Notes under the pieces: generated by a model
What the model was told of the DNA's origin: nothing
The model's input: only the letters and a program-made list of their open reading frames with translations
The model's database searches: none
Translations under genes and position numbers: made by a program
Shown here: positions 49,770 to 59,001 of the stretch, piece after piece
How positions within the stretch are numbered: position 1 is the first letter of the stretch
Layout of the letters: each line of letters begins with the position of its first letter
Source: Ensifer canadensis
GTDB lineage: Bacteria > Pseudomonadota > Alphaproteobacteria > Rhizobiales > Rhizobiaceae
DNA: 64,000 nucleotides
Assembly: GCF_017488845.2 (NCBI RefSeq)
Contig: NZ_CP083372.1
Location: 140,279-204,278 of the forward strand
Direction of reading: 5' to 3'

Positions 49770-50507
49770 TCAAATCATTGCCATACCGCCATTCACGTGA
49801 ATGGTCTGTCCGGTGACATAGGCGGCGTGATCGGAAGCGAGATACGCAACAGCGGACGCGACTTCGGTACCGGTGCCCATGCGATGGGTCGGGATCGCCA
49901 CCATGATTTTCTCCTTCTGTTTGTGATCGAGCTTATCGGTCATTGCCGATTCGATGAAGCCCGGGGCGACGCAGTTGACAGTGATGTTTCGCGTGGCGAT
50001 CTCCTGCGCCAGCGACTTGGAAAAGCCGATCATACCGGCCTTGGAGGCGCAGTAATTGGTCTGGCCTGGATTGCCGATGGCGCCGGCAACCGAAGTGACA
50101 TTGATGATGCGGCCATTTCGACGGCGTATCATCTGCTGGGTGATCTCGCGGGTCAGTCTGAACATGGCGGTGAGGTTGACCTCCAGCACAATGTCCCAGT
50201 CGGGATCTGCCATGTGCACGAACAATCCATCCTTGGTGATGCCAGCATTGTTGACCAGGATGTCGACGCCTTCAAGATCGGCTTCCGCTCTCTGACCAAG
50301 CGCCTTGACTTCGTCTCGATTGGCCAGATTAGCCGGGAACAGCTTGACCCGGTCTCCGAGCTCAGTTGCCAGTGTCTCCAGTTTTTCAATTTGGGTGCCG
50401 TGCAGTCCGACGATAGCGCCCTGAGCATGCAGCACGCGGGCGATAGTCCCTCCTATGGCTCCTGATGCGCCCGTGACGAGCGCCTTGCGCCCGGTCAATT
50501 CGAACAT
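49770..50507 (-). CDS. nodG: NodG, 3-oxoacyl-ACP reductase
   Basis: 245 residues of the short-chain dehydrogenase family, FabG type. It reduces beta-ketoacyl-ACP with NADPH during synthesis of the Nod factor acyl chain. The cofactor motif GASGAIGGTIARVLHAQGA lies at the start, NNAGITKDGLFVHM in the middle, and the catalytic Ser and Tyr-Lys in INVTSVAGAIGNPGQTNYCASKAGMIGFSKSLAQE. It ends HVNGGMAMI. Its start follows a possible lipoprotein frame by a few bases. Confidence 0.95.
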   Translation of the reverse strand: MFELTGRKALVTGASGAIGGTIARVLHAQGAIVGLHGTQIEKLETLATELGDRVKLFPANLANRDEVKALGQRAEADLEGVDILVNNAGITKDGLFVHMADPDWDIVLEVNLTAMFRLTREITQQMIRRRNGRIINVTSVAGAIGNPGQTNYCASKAGMIGFSKSLAQEIATRNITVNCVAPGFIESAMTDKLDHKQKEKIMVAIPTHRMGTGTEVASAVAYLASDHAAYVTGQTIHVNGGMAMI

Positions 50508-50511
50508 TGTC

Positions 50512-50826
50512 TTAACCTCTTCTCATATCGTGTAGGCTGGTGATGGTGTCTTTTAACGTCACCGCGCCAGCTGTCTTCGGGTTCAACCTGGCTTCCTTGC
50601 CGCGGCTGATCGTCGCCTTGCGCCGCAGCTCCGCCTTGATATTGCACAGCGGCGAGCCCGGCTTCGCGGCTGACACGGCGCGAGGACAGACAGCACCTTG
50701 CAAGCTCCGACTTGCTTGCTGCGATCCATTCACGCTGATGCCGGTACACGCCGGCAATGCCGCAAGAACAACCAGCATTACTCCACCGCGCCACCAGAAA
50801 AGCTGCCTTACATGAACGCCGGCCAA
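50512..50826 (-). CDS. Possible small lipoprotein between nodE and nodG
   Basis: A 104-residue frame whose stop lies 4 bases before the nodG start. It opens MAGVHVRQLFWWRGGVMLVVLAALPACTGISVNGSQQ: a charged start, a hydrophobic core and a lipobox-like LPAC, so Cys29 could be lipidated. The rest is basic and has no family I know. An alternative start at 50778 gives a shorter signal. I do not recall a gene here in E. meliloti, so it may be fortuitous. Confidence 0.35.
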   Translation of the reverse strand: MAGVHVRQLFWWRGGVMLVVLAALPACTGISVNGSQQASRSLQGAVCPRAVSAAKPGSPLCNIKAELRRKATISRGKEARLNPKTAGAVTLKDTITSLHDMRRG

Positions 50827-50999
50827 TCACGCGATCTCGAAGCGCTGGTCTAGGGTCAAACGCTGCCAGACCAGTCGCTCCTTCTCCTGACGAGAGCCGT
50901 GCCCGATCCCGCTTGACGGACTTCATTGATGCAATGGCACAGGGGGCGTCTCATGCCGCCCTGCAAGTGGTGATCATTGAGGAAGCAACTGAAACAGGC

Positions 51000-52214
51000 T
51001 CATACCTGCTTGAATGCCAGAACTGCGTTCGTGCCACCCATGGCGAAGGCGTTGCTCATGGCAACGCGCACCTTACGCTCACGCGGCACGTTTGGCGTCA
51101 CGTCTAGATCGCAGTCGGGATCTGGCTCACGATAGTTGGCGGTCGGCGGCACGACTCCTTCTTGGATCGCCATCACGCAGGCGATCATTTCAAGCGCACT
51201 AGCTGCGCCGATACAGTGCGCGTGGGTGGACTTGGTGGAAGATATGGACATCGAATATGCATGGTCTCCGAAGACGCGCTTGATCGCCGTAGTTTCGTTT
51301 TGATCGTTGGCCTTAGTGCCGGTGCCGTGCGCGTTGAGGTAGTCGACGTCCTCGGCATTCAGTCCTGCATCGGCAAGGCAAGCGCGCATCGCCGACTCCG
51401 GCCCATGGACAGCCGGCGCTGTGATATGGAACGCATCGGCGGAAAGGCCGACGCCGGCGACCTCCGCGAGTATTGTTGCACCGCGAGCGGTGGCATGTTC
51501 ATAGCTTTCCAGCACGGCCATGCCCGCACCCTCGCCCAGTACCACGCCTTTCCTGCCGGCGGAGAAGGGTCGGCAAGTATCCGGAGCGAGTGCGCGCATA
51601 GCTTCCCATGCCTTCAGCACAATCCAGACTAGTGGCGCGTCGCTGCCCCCCGCGAGCATAACCTCGGCCCGGCCGCACTTGATCTGGTCTACCGCCGAAG
51701 CGATCGCATGGTTGGCCGAGGAACAGGCGGAGGTGACGCCGAAGACCGGGCCCCGCAGGCCGAGGCTCATGCTGACCTGGCAGGCGGCGGCACTCGGCAT
51801 AGCCTTTACACCAGTGAAGATTTCAGTACGGGTCCCCCCATCTACAAGGAGGGTACGATATGCTTTTTCGGTAGCGTCCCACCCTCCCAAGCCGACGCCC
51901 ACAGTCGCGCCGAACCGATGGGCATTGCCTTCATTGCAGGAAAGCCCGGCCTGGCGCATGGCTTCGTGCGCTGCAATCACGGCAAGCACGCTAATGCGAT
52001 CCATCGAGACGAGCTGCTTGCGGTCGATGTTGTGGTCAGGCAGCGCCTTGATCTCAGCGCCCACTATGCCCTTCAGGCCGTGAAGCTCTGTGTTGAGAAG
52101 CGGCCCGATGGCGGAGCGGCCTTCGCGCATCCATTTCCAGATAGAGGTGGTGTCGGTGCCCAGTCCGCATAGGCCACCCATTCCAGTGATGACAACGCGC
52201 CTGTCCATATTCAA
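51000..52214 (-). CDS. nodE: NodE, beta-ketoacyl synthase
   Basis: 404 residues of the KAS II type. It elongates the acyl chain on NodF and largely sets its length and unsaturation, a host-range determinant. Nucleophilic Cys in [21 protein letters not shown] (about residue 160), first His in [17 protein letters not shown] and second in [20 protein letters not shown]. The start [21 protein letters not shown] overlaps the nodF stop (ATGA). 490 bases separate it from nodG. Confidence 0.96.
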   Translation of the reverse strand: MNMDRRVVITGMGGLCGLGTDTTSIWKWMREGRSAIGPLLNTELHGLKGIVGAEIKALPDHNIDRKQLVSMDRISVLAVIAAHEAMRQAGLSCNEGNAHRFGATVGVGLGGWDATEKAYRTLLVDGGTRTEIFTGVKAMPSAAACQVSMSLGLRGPVFGVTSACSSANHAIASAVDQIKCGRAEVMLAGGSDAPLVWIVLKAWEAMRALAPDTCRPFSAGRKGVVLGEGAGMAVLESYEHATARGATILAEVAGVGLSADAFHITAPAVHGPESAMRACLADAGLNAEDVDYLNAHGTGTKANDQNETTAIKRVFGDHAYSMSISSTKSTHAHCIGAASALEMIACVMAIQEGVVPPTANYREPDPDCDLDVTPNVPRERKVRVAMSNAFAMGGTNAVLAFKQV

Positions 52215-52492
52215 ACCCCCTTAGTGAGCAAGCCTCGGATGGCTCCCACTATGTCGCCGACGTTCTGGAGATCCGACCACGCCTCGGCCGTGTTCATCTC
52301 GATCCTGATACCGTAGGCCTGTTCCAAGTCCCAGATGATGTCCGCCAAACCGAGAGAATCGACACCAAGCGCGGTCAATTCAGTGGCAGCCGTTAAATCG
52401 TGGACTGTTAACGCGGCCCCCCCATCGCCGCCCTCCGATTCGACACGGTTCTTGATGATGCCAATGATTTCGCTTTCGAGTTGATCTACCAT
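52211..52492 (-). CDS. nodF: NodF, specialised acyl carrier protein
   Basis: The ATG at 52492 ([25 protein letters not shown]) gives 93 residues, the size of E. meliloti NodF; ten more codons upstream are open but lack support. The phosphopantetheine Ser lies in [26 protein letters not shown]. NodF carries the growing unsaturated acyl chain made with NodE. It is the first gene of the unit and lies 206 bases below its nod box. Confidence 0.95.
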   Translation of the reverse strand: MVDQLESEIIGIIKNRVESEGGDGGAALTVHDLTAATELTALGVDSLGLADIIWDLEQAYGIRIEMNTAEAWSDLQNVGDIVGAIRGLLTKGV

Positions 52493-52697
52493 TTTGTTCC
52501 CTTTAGCTTGTGGTCGACGCACGGCGGCTCAAATGCTGAGGCGGCCCAGTTCGCGAAAATTGTCACCAGGCGTGCGCGACTGGCTAAGCCTAATGCCCGC
52601 AGAGCCGGAGGAATCCGGCTGGTCCGTGCCGAAGCCTCCGATGACGAAGAACATCATTGGCCTCCCAATCGTGGGCAGCTTGTGCTACAAATCAGTG

Positions 52698-52745
52698 GGA
52701 TTGGTAAAATCGATTGTTTGGATGTCGGCCATCCGTGAAATGGAT
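52698..52745 (-). promoter_or_regulatory. nod box of nodFE(G)
   Basis: On the minus strand the sequence reads ATCCATTTCACGGATG at the distal end, then ATCCAAACAATCGATTTTAC and CAATCC, close to consensus throughout. It controls nodF, nodE and probably nodG, nodP and nodQ. Confidence 0.95.
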
Positions 52746-52887
52746 GCCGTGAGAATAGTCGACGGTCGTTCGGTGCACCAAGCACAACGACACATCTCTG
52801 CTGTAGGTCACAACAAGACTGCCGGCGATAGTATTTTTTTTCCCGCTACATTGACGCTATGTCCCCTCTGCGGCTCGGCGTTTTTAT

Positions 52888-52935
52888 ATTCACAGGCTGG
52901 ATCCCTCTCATTAAAACAATCAATTTTACCAATCT
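52888..52935 (+). promoter_or_regulatory. nod box of nodH
   Basis: The proximal half is perfect (AAACAATCAATTTTACCAAT) and the distal half is weaker (ATTCACAGGCTGGATC). It lies 143 bases downstream of, and divergent from, the nodF nod box, and 250 bases before the nodH start. Confidence 0.92.
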
Positions 52936-53185
52936 GGGCGATTGCGACTAAAACGCTATGCAGACCGGATATAGAGTGAGGCGGATGCGGGACTCAGCGC
53001 TGAAGTGTCGGCCGGTAGAAGCACGAAACTAGCAAACGTCGAGCTCTGACCGAGCCATGGATGGAAGCTAACCACAGATGATCAACGCTAAAGAGCAGCC
53101 CACTTTCCCCAGGCTAAACAAGCCAGCGGACGAACATAATTCTCCGCTGGAACCACCAGAACTGTTAAATGGAAAAACGCCTGAA

Positions 53186-53929
53186 ATGACCCATTCCACG
53201 CTGCCGCCTCAGCCATTTGCAATCCTTGCGATGCCAAGGACCGGCACACACTACTTGGAAGAACTAGTAAACGAGCATCCGAATGTTCTGAGTAACGGTG
53301 AATTGCTCAATACGTACGACACGAACTGGCCTGACAAGGAACGCCTGCTACTCAGCGATCGAGAGCTTCTGGAGCGTGCCTTCTTGCGCTATCCCCCACA
53401 AAGCGACAAGAAGGTGACCCATGTGGGTTGCAAGATCAACGAGCCTCAGTTTCAGGAGCGTCCGAGTTTTTTTGCCGAGCTGACCGCTTGGCCTGGACTT
53501 AAGGTTATCCTTGTGATTCGCAGAAACACATTAGAGTCGCTAAGATCGTTTGTGCAGGCAAGGCAAACCCGTCAGTGGCTCAAGTTCAATTCGGACAATT
53601 CAACTCCTCCACCGCCAGTGATGTTGCCATTCGCCACCTGCGAAGCCTACTTCAAAGCTGCCGACGATTTCCACGCTCGAGTGGTGAACGCCTTTGAACC
53701 AAGCAGGATGCATTTAATCGAGTACGAGAGGCTTCTTCGCGATCCCCACGCTTGCGTGGCAACGGTCTTAGATTTCCTCGGGGCTACTGCCCTACAGCTT
53801 TCTGATCGCGGTATTCTCCAGCGTCAAGAGACGCGTCCGTTGGACCAAACGGTGCGGAACTTTCATGAGTTGCGCGTTCACTTCGCGAATGGACCTTACG
53901 CGAGGTTCTTTGAGCTTGGTAACGACTGA
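53186..53929 (+). CDS. nodH: NodH sulfotransferase
   Basis: From the ATG at 53186 (MTHSTLPPQPFAILAMPRTGTHYLEELVNEHPNVLSNGELLNTYD) the product has 247 residues, the length I recall for E. meliloti NodH. The open frame continues 36 codons upstream to 53078 with unconserved, Pro-rich sequence. The PAPS-binding 5'-PSB loop is AMPRTGTHYLEELV and the 3'-PB region is VILVIRRNTLESLRSFVQ. NodH adds sulfate to the reducing-end sugar, the main host-specificity mark for Medicago-type hosts. Its PAPS comes from NodP and NodQ. Confidence 0.95.
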   Translation: MTHSTLPPQPFAILAMPRTGTHYLEELVNEHPNVLSNGELLNTYDTNWPDKERLLLSDRELLERAFLRYPPQSDKKVTHVGCKINEPQFQERPSFFAELTAWPGLKVILVIRRNTLESLRSFVQARQTRQWLKFNSDNSTPPPPVMLPFATCEAYFKAADDFHARVVNAFEPSRMHLIEYERLLRDPHACVATVLDFLGATALQLSDRGILQRQETRPLDQTVRNFHELRVHFANGPYARFFELGND

Positions 53930-54239
53930 TTTGACAGCACAATTCTCGGCATATCCAATTCGGCATGCCGAAGCTACCATTCTGAATTGCGTACGCCTAG
54001 GAATTGCACCAAATTAACGCCACGGTAGAAAGGGACCGATGCCTGAAGTCACTAGGGCATGCAACGTCGGACGATGGGTACGCTGAGCTCATGTCGAGTC
54101 ACGCCGGGTCGGACCGTATCGTTAGGCAGAAGCCAGGGAGCGCTACTGCGTTCTCGACGGCTCAGATCGTCCAAAGTCTGGATCGCGCGCAGCCGAAAGA
54201 GCACCTCTGAAACAGACCGGTTCCTCCTAGGCCTCCTCA

Positions 54240-54414
54240 CGGTTTTGCGGGCGCGTTGCGGGAAAAGGAGCAACTCATCGAGTTTTGCAAGAGCCTGCTC
54301 GGCGCGTGGATAGTTGATCCAGCGGTCGGCGCGGATCCTACGGATGCGTTCTTCGGCGCCGAGTGCGGCAACGAGCCGGCTGGGCGGGAAAAGATGCGAA
54401 AACTCTTCAGTCAT
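54240..54414 (-). pseudogene. tniB: TniB-like transposition ATPase, N-terminal remnant
   Basis: The minus strand reads MTEEFSHLFPPSRLVAALGAEERIRRIRADRWINYPRAEQALAKLDELLLFPQRAR, the typical N-terminus of TniB from Tn402/Tn5053-type transposons. It stops matching just before the Walker A motif, where another sequence takes over (KTVRRPRRNRSVSEVLFRLRAIQTLDDLSRRE). The start overlaps the tniA stop, as usual in tni modules. Confidence 0.75.
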
Positions 54415-55830
54415 CCCATTCCTCCACCACGAAATACGGAAGTTGTAATGGCTCGTCGTCGCCGAGCGGCCCCGCTTCCGCAGTCACGTCGATCATCTTT
54501 GTCGATGCCAGATGCGCTCGTCGGGCTGCATCTCTTCGCATCGCTTTGGTCGTTCGCGTGGCCTCGTCGATCAACGCCCTCTGAGCAAGGATTGTCGAGA
54601 AAATGAGCCCCTCATCCACCGCACGGCGACCTTGTTCGCGCAGCGTACGAACGGCAGCCCGATGCTCCCAAAGTGCGATGGCCGGCCGGGTCCGGTCGGC
54701 CGGGCGCGCCTCCAGATACCCCTGCCCTGCTGCGACGAACACGCAGGACAGATCACGCGGATCGTATTTGACCGTCAAACCCGATCGATCGCGTCCCACC
54801 AGCCAGCGCAGTTCGTCCGACCAGTAACGGATGTGAAACAGATGCAACCCGTCGCGCTGTAGGGTGCGCTCCTCGGACGGCAGAAAATCGATCAGAAACT
54901 GCCGCGGGTCGGGCGGTCTGCGCACCGCGATATCCCCCACCCGTGCGTTCCAGGCGGCCACTGGCGGCAGATCGAGGGCCTTATGAATGCGAGCATGATA
55001 GGAACCGACAATCTCGAGGGCCAGGTAGGTTTCCAGTTCCCGCAACGTCGTCACCGCCTCGGCTTCCGGATCCAGGTCGCCGCGCTCGCGAATGTTCGAG
55101 AAATGCGAGCCGGGGATGAGGTGTACGGCACCCATCATCGTGCCGATCAGCCTTTCAATATGACCACCGAAACGTGGTGTGCCGGGCGGACGGTAGGTCA
55201 GGTCGATGCGGTGCTCGCCGCAGGCGCGTTCAAAGGCGCGGGCGTGGAATTCCGCGCCATTGTCGACGTGAATCGTTCTGGGTATCCCGTGTGCAGGCCA
55301 GTCGGCTGCAATACCGCGCGAGGCCAACCACTGCATGGGTCAGACACAACGCTACTGCCGTCAGCGACGGCGCTTCCAGCGACAGGTAAAAGCCCATCAC
55401 TATCCGGGTGTTGACGTCGATGGCCAAGGTCAGTGTCGGTCGGCCGATCGGAAGCCGCGTCACCGGATCGACCACCGTGACATCCACCTTCGTGTGATCG
55501 ATCTGGACAATCTCCAGCGGCGCGGCCGCCTCCAACCCGCCCGGTGTTGCCAGGAACAGCGCTTCGGATTTGCCGGCGCCCTCACGCCGCCGGATCAGAT
55601 CGGCCTGATTCTTGGTCTTAAGCCAACGACCGAGGCGGCGGATCGAGGGTGGCTGCAGCCCTACCATCCGGCAGTCCGCGGCCACCTCCCGTTGGAAGCG
55701 GGTCAAGGTGGGCTTCCGCCGCGTTGCAAAGAGCTTCTGAAAATGCTGCTCGACGATGACAAGCACGGCTGGGTCGAATGTGAGCGCAACGAATGGCCCA
55801 CGGCTTTCATGATTGACGGAATAAGTTTCT
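54407..55830 (-). pseudogene. tniA: TniA-like transposase, central and C-terminal parts
   Basis: Two frames join here. The first has the catalytic core start VALTFDPAVLVIVEQHFQKLFATRRKPTLTRFQREVAADCRMVG and QIDHTKVDVTVVDPVTRLPIGRPTLTLAIDVNTRIVMGFYLSLEAPS (first Asp). After a frameshift near 55325 the second continues GIPRTIHVDNGAEFHARAFERACGEHRIDLTYRPPGTPRFGGHIERLIGTMMG (second Asp and Glu) to the C-terminal Mu-type domain ending YFVVEEWDD. The N-terminal domain is 6.5 kb away at 62319-62630, separated by IS66 plus RIT. The gene is broken at least twice. Confidence 0.85.
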
Positions 55831-55839
55831 GGTGCTCGG

Positions 55840-56403
55840 TCAGAACTTCTGCTTTGCCCGCTTCGGCATAAAGTAGGTTCGGATACTGACGAGTGCCCCG
55901 GCGACGTCAGCAGCATCCTGGCTTGTCGCTTTCCGTTTTGCCTCGCCCAGCTTGCGGATGGGTGCGATGATATCCCCGGTGACGGCATGACCTCGAAGGA
56001 CGGGCCTCCAAAGCTTAGGCGCGTATCCTGTTCCCAGCAGAAAGCAGAGGTCCCAATCGAAGATATCAAAGGTCTGATCATCGATCCTGGTGAACCTGGG
56101 CCGGTGGTCTTTCGGTGTTTCGGAAAGGCTTGCCGAGATGCGGTTGTACTCTGCAACGATCGTCTGCACGGCTTGATGTTCGGTTGTTTCCATCGGCAGG
56201 TTCAGGGCATCCGGACCGGTCAACTCCGGGATCCATTGGCGTGGGTCGATGAACTTCGGACCGATGATGAGCGCCGTAAGGTAGCCATCGAGACCGCTCA
56301 TTGACCAAACTGGCGATGCCGGACGACGTCCCCTGATAAAGGCTTCGAACGCCTCGTCGCCGAGCTTTGGTCGTTCCGTCGTCTGCTGACTGTTCTGTGT
56401 CAT
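55840..56403 (-). CDS. UPF0149/YecA-family accessory protein of the IS66 element
   Basis: 187 residues. The core WSMSGLDGYLTALIIGPKFIDPRQWIPELTG and the later DWDLCFLLGTGYAPKLWRPVLRG fit the UPF0149 (YecA) family, a domain of unknown role. Members are common as passengers behind tnpC in rhizobial IS66-type elements. The start overlaps the tnpC stop (ATGA), so it is translated with tnpC. The C-terminal zinc-binding SEC-C motif of some YecA proteins is absent. Confidence 0.75.
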   Translation of the reverse strand: MTQNSQQTTERPKLGDEAFEAFIRGRRPASPVWSMSGLDGYLTALIIGPKFIDPRQWIPELTGPDALNLPMETTEHQAVQTIVAEYNRISASLSETPKDHRPRFTRIDDQTFDIFDWDLCFLLGTGYAPKLWRPVLRGHAVTGDIIAPIRKLGEAKRKATSQDAADVAGALVSIRTYFMPKRAKQKF

Positions 56404-56634
56404 GCCGCCCGTCGCTCCTGCTGTGTCATCGCTTCACGCTCAGCCTTCCAGGTCCAAGGCAGGAGACTTTCCATCTCGTTGGCTGTCACTTTGCCGGAGA
56501 TGATCCGCTCCAGCACATCGGCAAGCCAGACCTCGGGATCCACGTCGTTCAATTTACAGGTGTTGACGAGGGATGCGATGACCGCGAAGGTCTTGCCGCC
56601 GCCGGGACTGCCTACGAACAGCGAGTTCTTTCTC
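56400..56634 (-). pseudogene. IS66 tnpC, C-terminal part (beyond RIT element 2)
   Basis: The minus strand reads RKNSLFVGSPGGGKTFAVIASLVNTCKLNDVDPEVWLADVLERIISGKVTANEMESLLPWTWKAE, the IS66 C-terminal domain. It directly continues the VERSMKSVALT ending of the larger fragment. Joining 61463-60085 to 56628-56400 gives exactly 536 codons including the stop. Confidence 0.9.
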
Positions 56635-56660
56635 TTATGCATAGATTTGCATAAGAGAAA
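56629..56660. repeat. 32-bp core palindrome at the left end of RIT element 2
   Basis: Core TTTCTC (56629-56634), 20 bases (56635-56654) and inverse core GAGAAA (56655-56660). Bases 56629-56641 and 56648-56660 are perfect 13-bp inverted arms with a 6-bp centre (TAGATT). It is the same 6-20-6 layout as at 5860-5891 in RIT element 1, but here it lies upstream of the recombinase genes. Confidence 0.85.
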
Positions 56661-56804
56661 TTATGTGAAGAGCCGGATTATGCGAAGTTCCATGCCGCCA
56701 GCTCCTGGATGCGAGCGGGCGATAAGCAATATCCATGGAGCCGTCCGACTATAGCTTTACATAATCCTGATCTCCTCTGTGCGCTAACCACACAGGAGAT
56801 CATT

Positions 56805-58054
56805 ATGAATCCTATCAACTTACAGCCCGTACCCCGCCAGTGGCTCGAAAGCAGTCCGCTAGCGCCGTTTTCCGATCGATACCTGGAACACCTGAGCCGC
56901 GGCCGCTATGCGCCACGCACTGCGCGCGTTTATCTGTGTTGCGTCGCTCATTTCGCCAGTTGGATCTCGGCCAAACGACTTGGGTTCGACTCCATAAACG
57001 AGGCCGCGCGGGCTCGGTTTATCCGCGAACACCTTCCCGCCTGCGACTGTCCCTATCCGGCCCGTCGCTTGCCGCACGAGCTCAGAGCGGCCATCACTCA
57101 TTTGCTTGCAATGCTGCGCGCGGAAGGCGCCATCCCCCAGGCCGTCAGTGTTTTCGGGGCCGTGCATGGCAAGGAGTTGTCTGCGTTTCAGGCCTACATG
57201 CGGGATGCGGGCGGGCTAGCGTCTAACACGCAGCGGCAACGCGCGCGCATCGTTTGTCGCTTTCTAGACGAGCATTTCGGGAACCGGAAGATCGTTGTCG
57301 CCAACCTTGACCCTATATCGGTGAGGCGCTTCGTTCTTGGCGACGACCGAGGTTGGAGCGCCGGCACAATTCGCGTCGTTGGCGGAGCGATTGGCTGCTA
57401 TTTGCGATTTCGACAGATGATGGGCGATGACATTAGCCGTCTGCTCGCCGCCATTCCCCGCGCCGCCCACTGGCGACTAGCTGGATTGCCCGATGTGCTG
57501 TCCAGCGCTCAGATCGACACGCTGCTGGCATCGTTCGATCAGAACTTTCCTTCATGCAGGCGTGCCTACGCTATGGTGCGATGTCTGACCGACCTCGGAT
57601 TGCGTTGCAGCGAAGTGGTCCAACTACGGCTCGACAACATCGATTGGCGGCAGGGTACCATTTGCATTGATCGAACAAAGGGCCGCCAGTCCGATGTTCT
57701 TCCACTGCCCGCCGAGACAGGCCGGGCGATCGCCGCCTATTTGCAGCACGAGCGTCCCGTGACCGCAAACCGTGCAGTGTTTGTGCGTCACGTTGCACCT
57801 TTCGACCTTCCCATCCAAAAGGGCGTCGTAGTGCGCGCTGTAGTCGATGCCTATCGGCGCTGCGGCTGGTCCCACACCAACGTTCACATGCTTCGCCACA
57901 GCATCGCTAGCCGAATGCTAGCGCTGGCGTATCTATGAAGCAGATCGCCGATATCCTGCGCCATCGCAGCCTCGATACCTCCATGATTTACACGAAGGTC
58001 GATCTTCAGAGGCTCGCGGCAGTCGCCATGCCGTGGCCGGGGAGCGTAGCATGA
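56805..58054 (+). pseudogene. Tyrosine recombinase, first gene of RIT element 2 (frameshifted before the catalytic Tyr)
   Basis: The start at 56805 (MNPINLQPVPRQWLESSPLAPFSDRYLEHLSRGRYAPRTARVYL) follows AGGAGATCATT. Visible: Arg I in LTDLGLRCSEVVQLRLDNIDW and box II HMLRHSIASRMLA. The frame then stops at 57936-57938. A single missing base near 57924 explains it: the next frame gives GVSMKQIADILRHRSLDTSMIYTKVDLQRLAAVAMPWPGSVA to a stop at 58052-58054, which includes the catalytic Tyr (MIYTKVD). The in-frame product therefore lacks the nucleophile and should be inactive unless the shift is a sequencing error or is bypassed. Confidence 0.82.
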
Positions 58055-59001
58055 CCGGGGAGCTCACGATGCAGGAGCGGGTCGATGCCTATCTCGCCGA
58101 GCGCCGCTGCCTTGGGTTTGACCTCAGTGGTCCTGGCGCACAGCTCCGCTCATTTGCCCGCTTCGCCTATCTCTCAGGCCATGTCGGCCCGCTCACAACA
58201 GAGATCGTGCTCGCCTGGGTTAAAGGGGAAGCACGGAACGCGACGCCGGCTTCCTGGGCGCGTCGGCTGAACGTGCTGCGACCCTTTGCCGGGCATGAGA
58301 TGCGCCTCGATCCGGCGACCGAGTTCCCCCAGTCCTCCATATTTGGCAGAGCCTATCAGCGCCTGACGCCGCACATCTACACCGGTGATGAGATTACCGC
58401 GCTGCTGGATGCGGCGCGGCGGTTGCAGCCAACAGACTCCATACGACCGATGACCTATGAGACAGTGCTGGGGCTGATCGCGGCCACGGGATTGCGAGTT
58501 TCCGAGGCACTCAAGCTCGGCGACGTCAACATTACCGATCGATGTCTGACCGTACGCATGACGAAGTTCGCCAAGTCGCGGCACGTGCCGTTCCATGCCA
58601 GCGTCGCCGCCGCACTCGATCGCTACTTTGCTGTCCGCGTCCGCTATGCTCCGTCTGCGCCCGATGCTCCCTTCTTTGTCGGCGTCTCGGGGCGAACTCC
58701 ATCCAAACGTCAGGTTCACTGGACCTTTCAGCAATTACGCCGCGACGTCGGCATCGTTGCTCGCGGCGCCTATGACGAGGTTCGCATTCATGACCTCCGG
58801 CACACATTTATCTGTCGACGTGTGCAGCGATGGCAGGCCGAAGGCGCCGATATCGACAACGCCATCGCCGCACTAGCGACCTATGTCGGCCATGCCAAGG
58901 TCTCCGATACCTATTGGTACCTTACCGGCATTCCCGACCTGATGGCCGTAGCCTGCAGTCGCTTCGAAGCATTCGCAGTGGAGGAATGCTGTCATGGGTG
59001 A
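58051..59001 (+). CDS. Tyrosine recombinase, second gene of RIT element 2
   Basis: The ATG at 58051 overlaps the restored stop of the first gene (ATGA) and gives 316 residues (MTGELTMQERVDAYLAERRCLGFDLSGPGAQLRSFARFAYLSGH); a GTG at 58033 is possible. Catalytic features: AATGLRVSEALKLGDVNI (Arg I), IHDLRHTFICRRVQRWQAEGADIDNAIAALATYVGHAKVSDTYWYLTGIPDLM with box II, GH and Tyr. The insertion between box II and GH is again typical of the second gene of a trio. The third gene starts inside its last codons. Confidence 0.85.
   Translation: MTGELTMQERVDAYLAERRCLGFDLSGPGAQLRSFARFAYLSGHVGPLTTEIVLAWVKGEARNATPASWARRLNVLRPFAGHEMRLDPATEFPQSSIFGRAYQRLTPHIYTGDEITALLDAARRLQPTDSIRPMTYETVLGLIAATGLRVSEALKLGDVNITDRCLTVRMTKFAKSRHVPFHASVAAALDRYFAVRVRYAPSAPDAPFFVGVSGRTPSKRQVHWTFQQLRRDVGIVARGAYDEVRIHDLRHTFICRRVQRWQAEGADIDNAIAALATYVGHAKVSDTYWYLTGIPDLMAVACSRFEAFAVEECCHG

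Noticed and set aside
53078..53185. Longer nodH start adding 36 residues
   Set aside because: The extension is low-complexity and Pro-rich, and the internal ATG gives the known NodH length and N-terminus.
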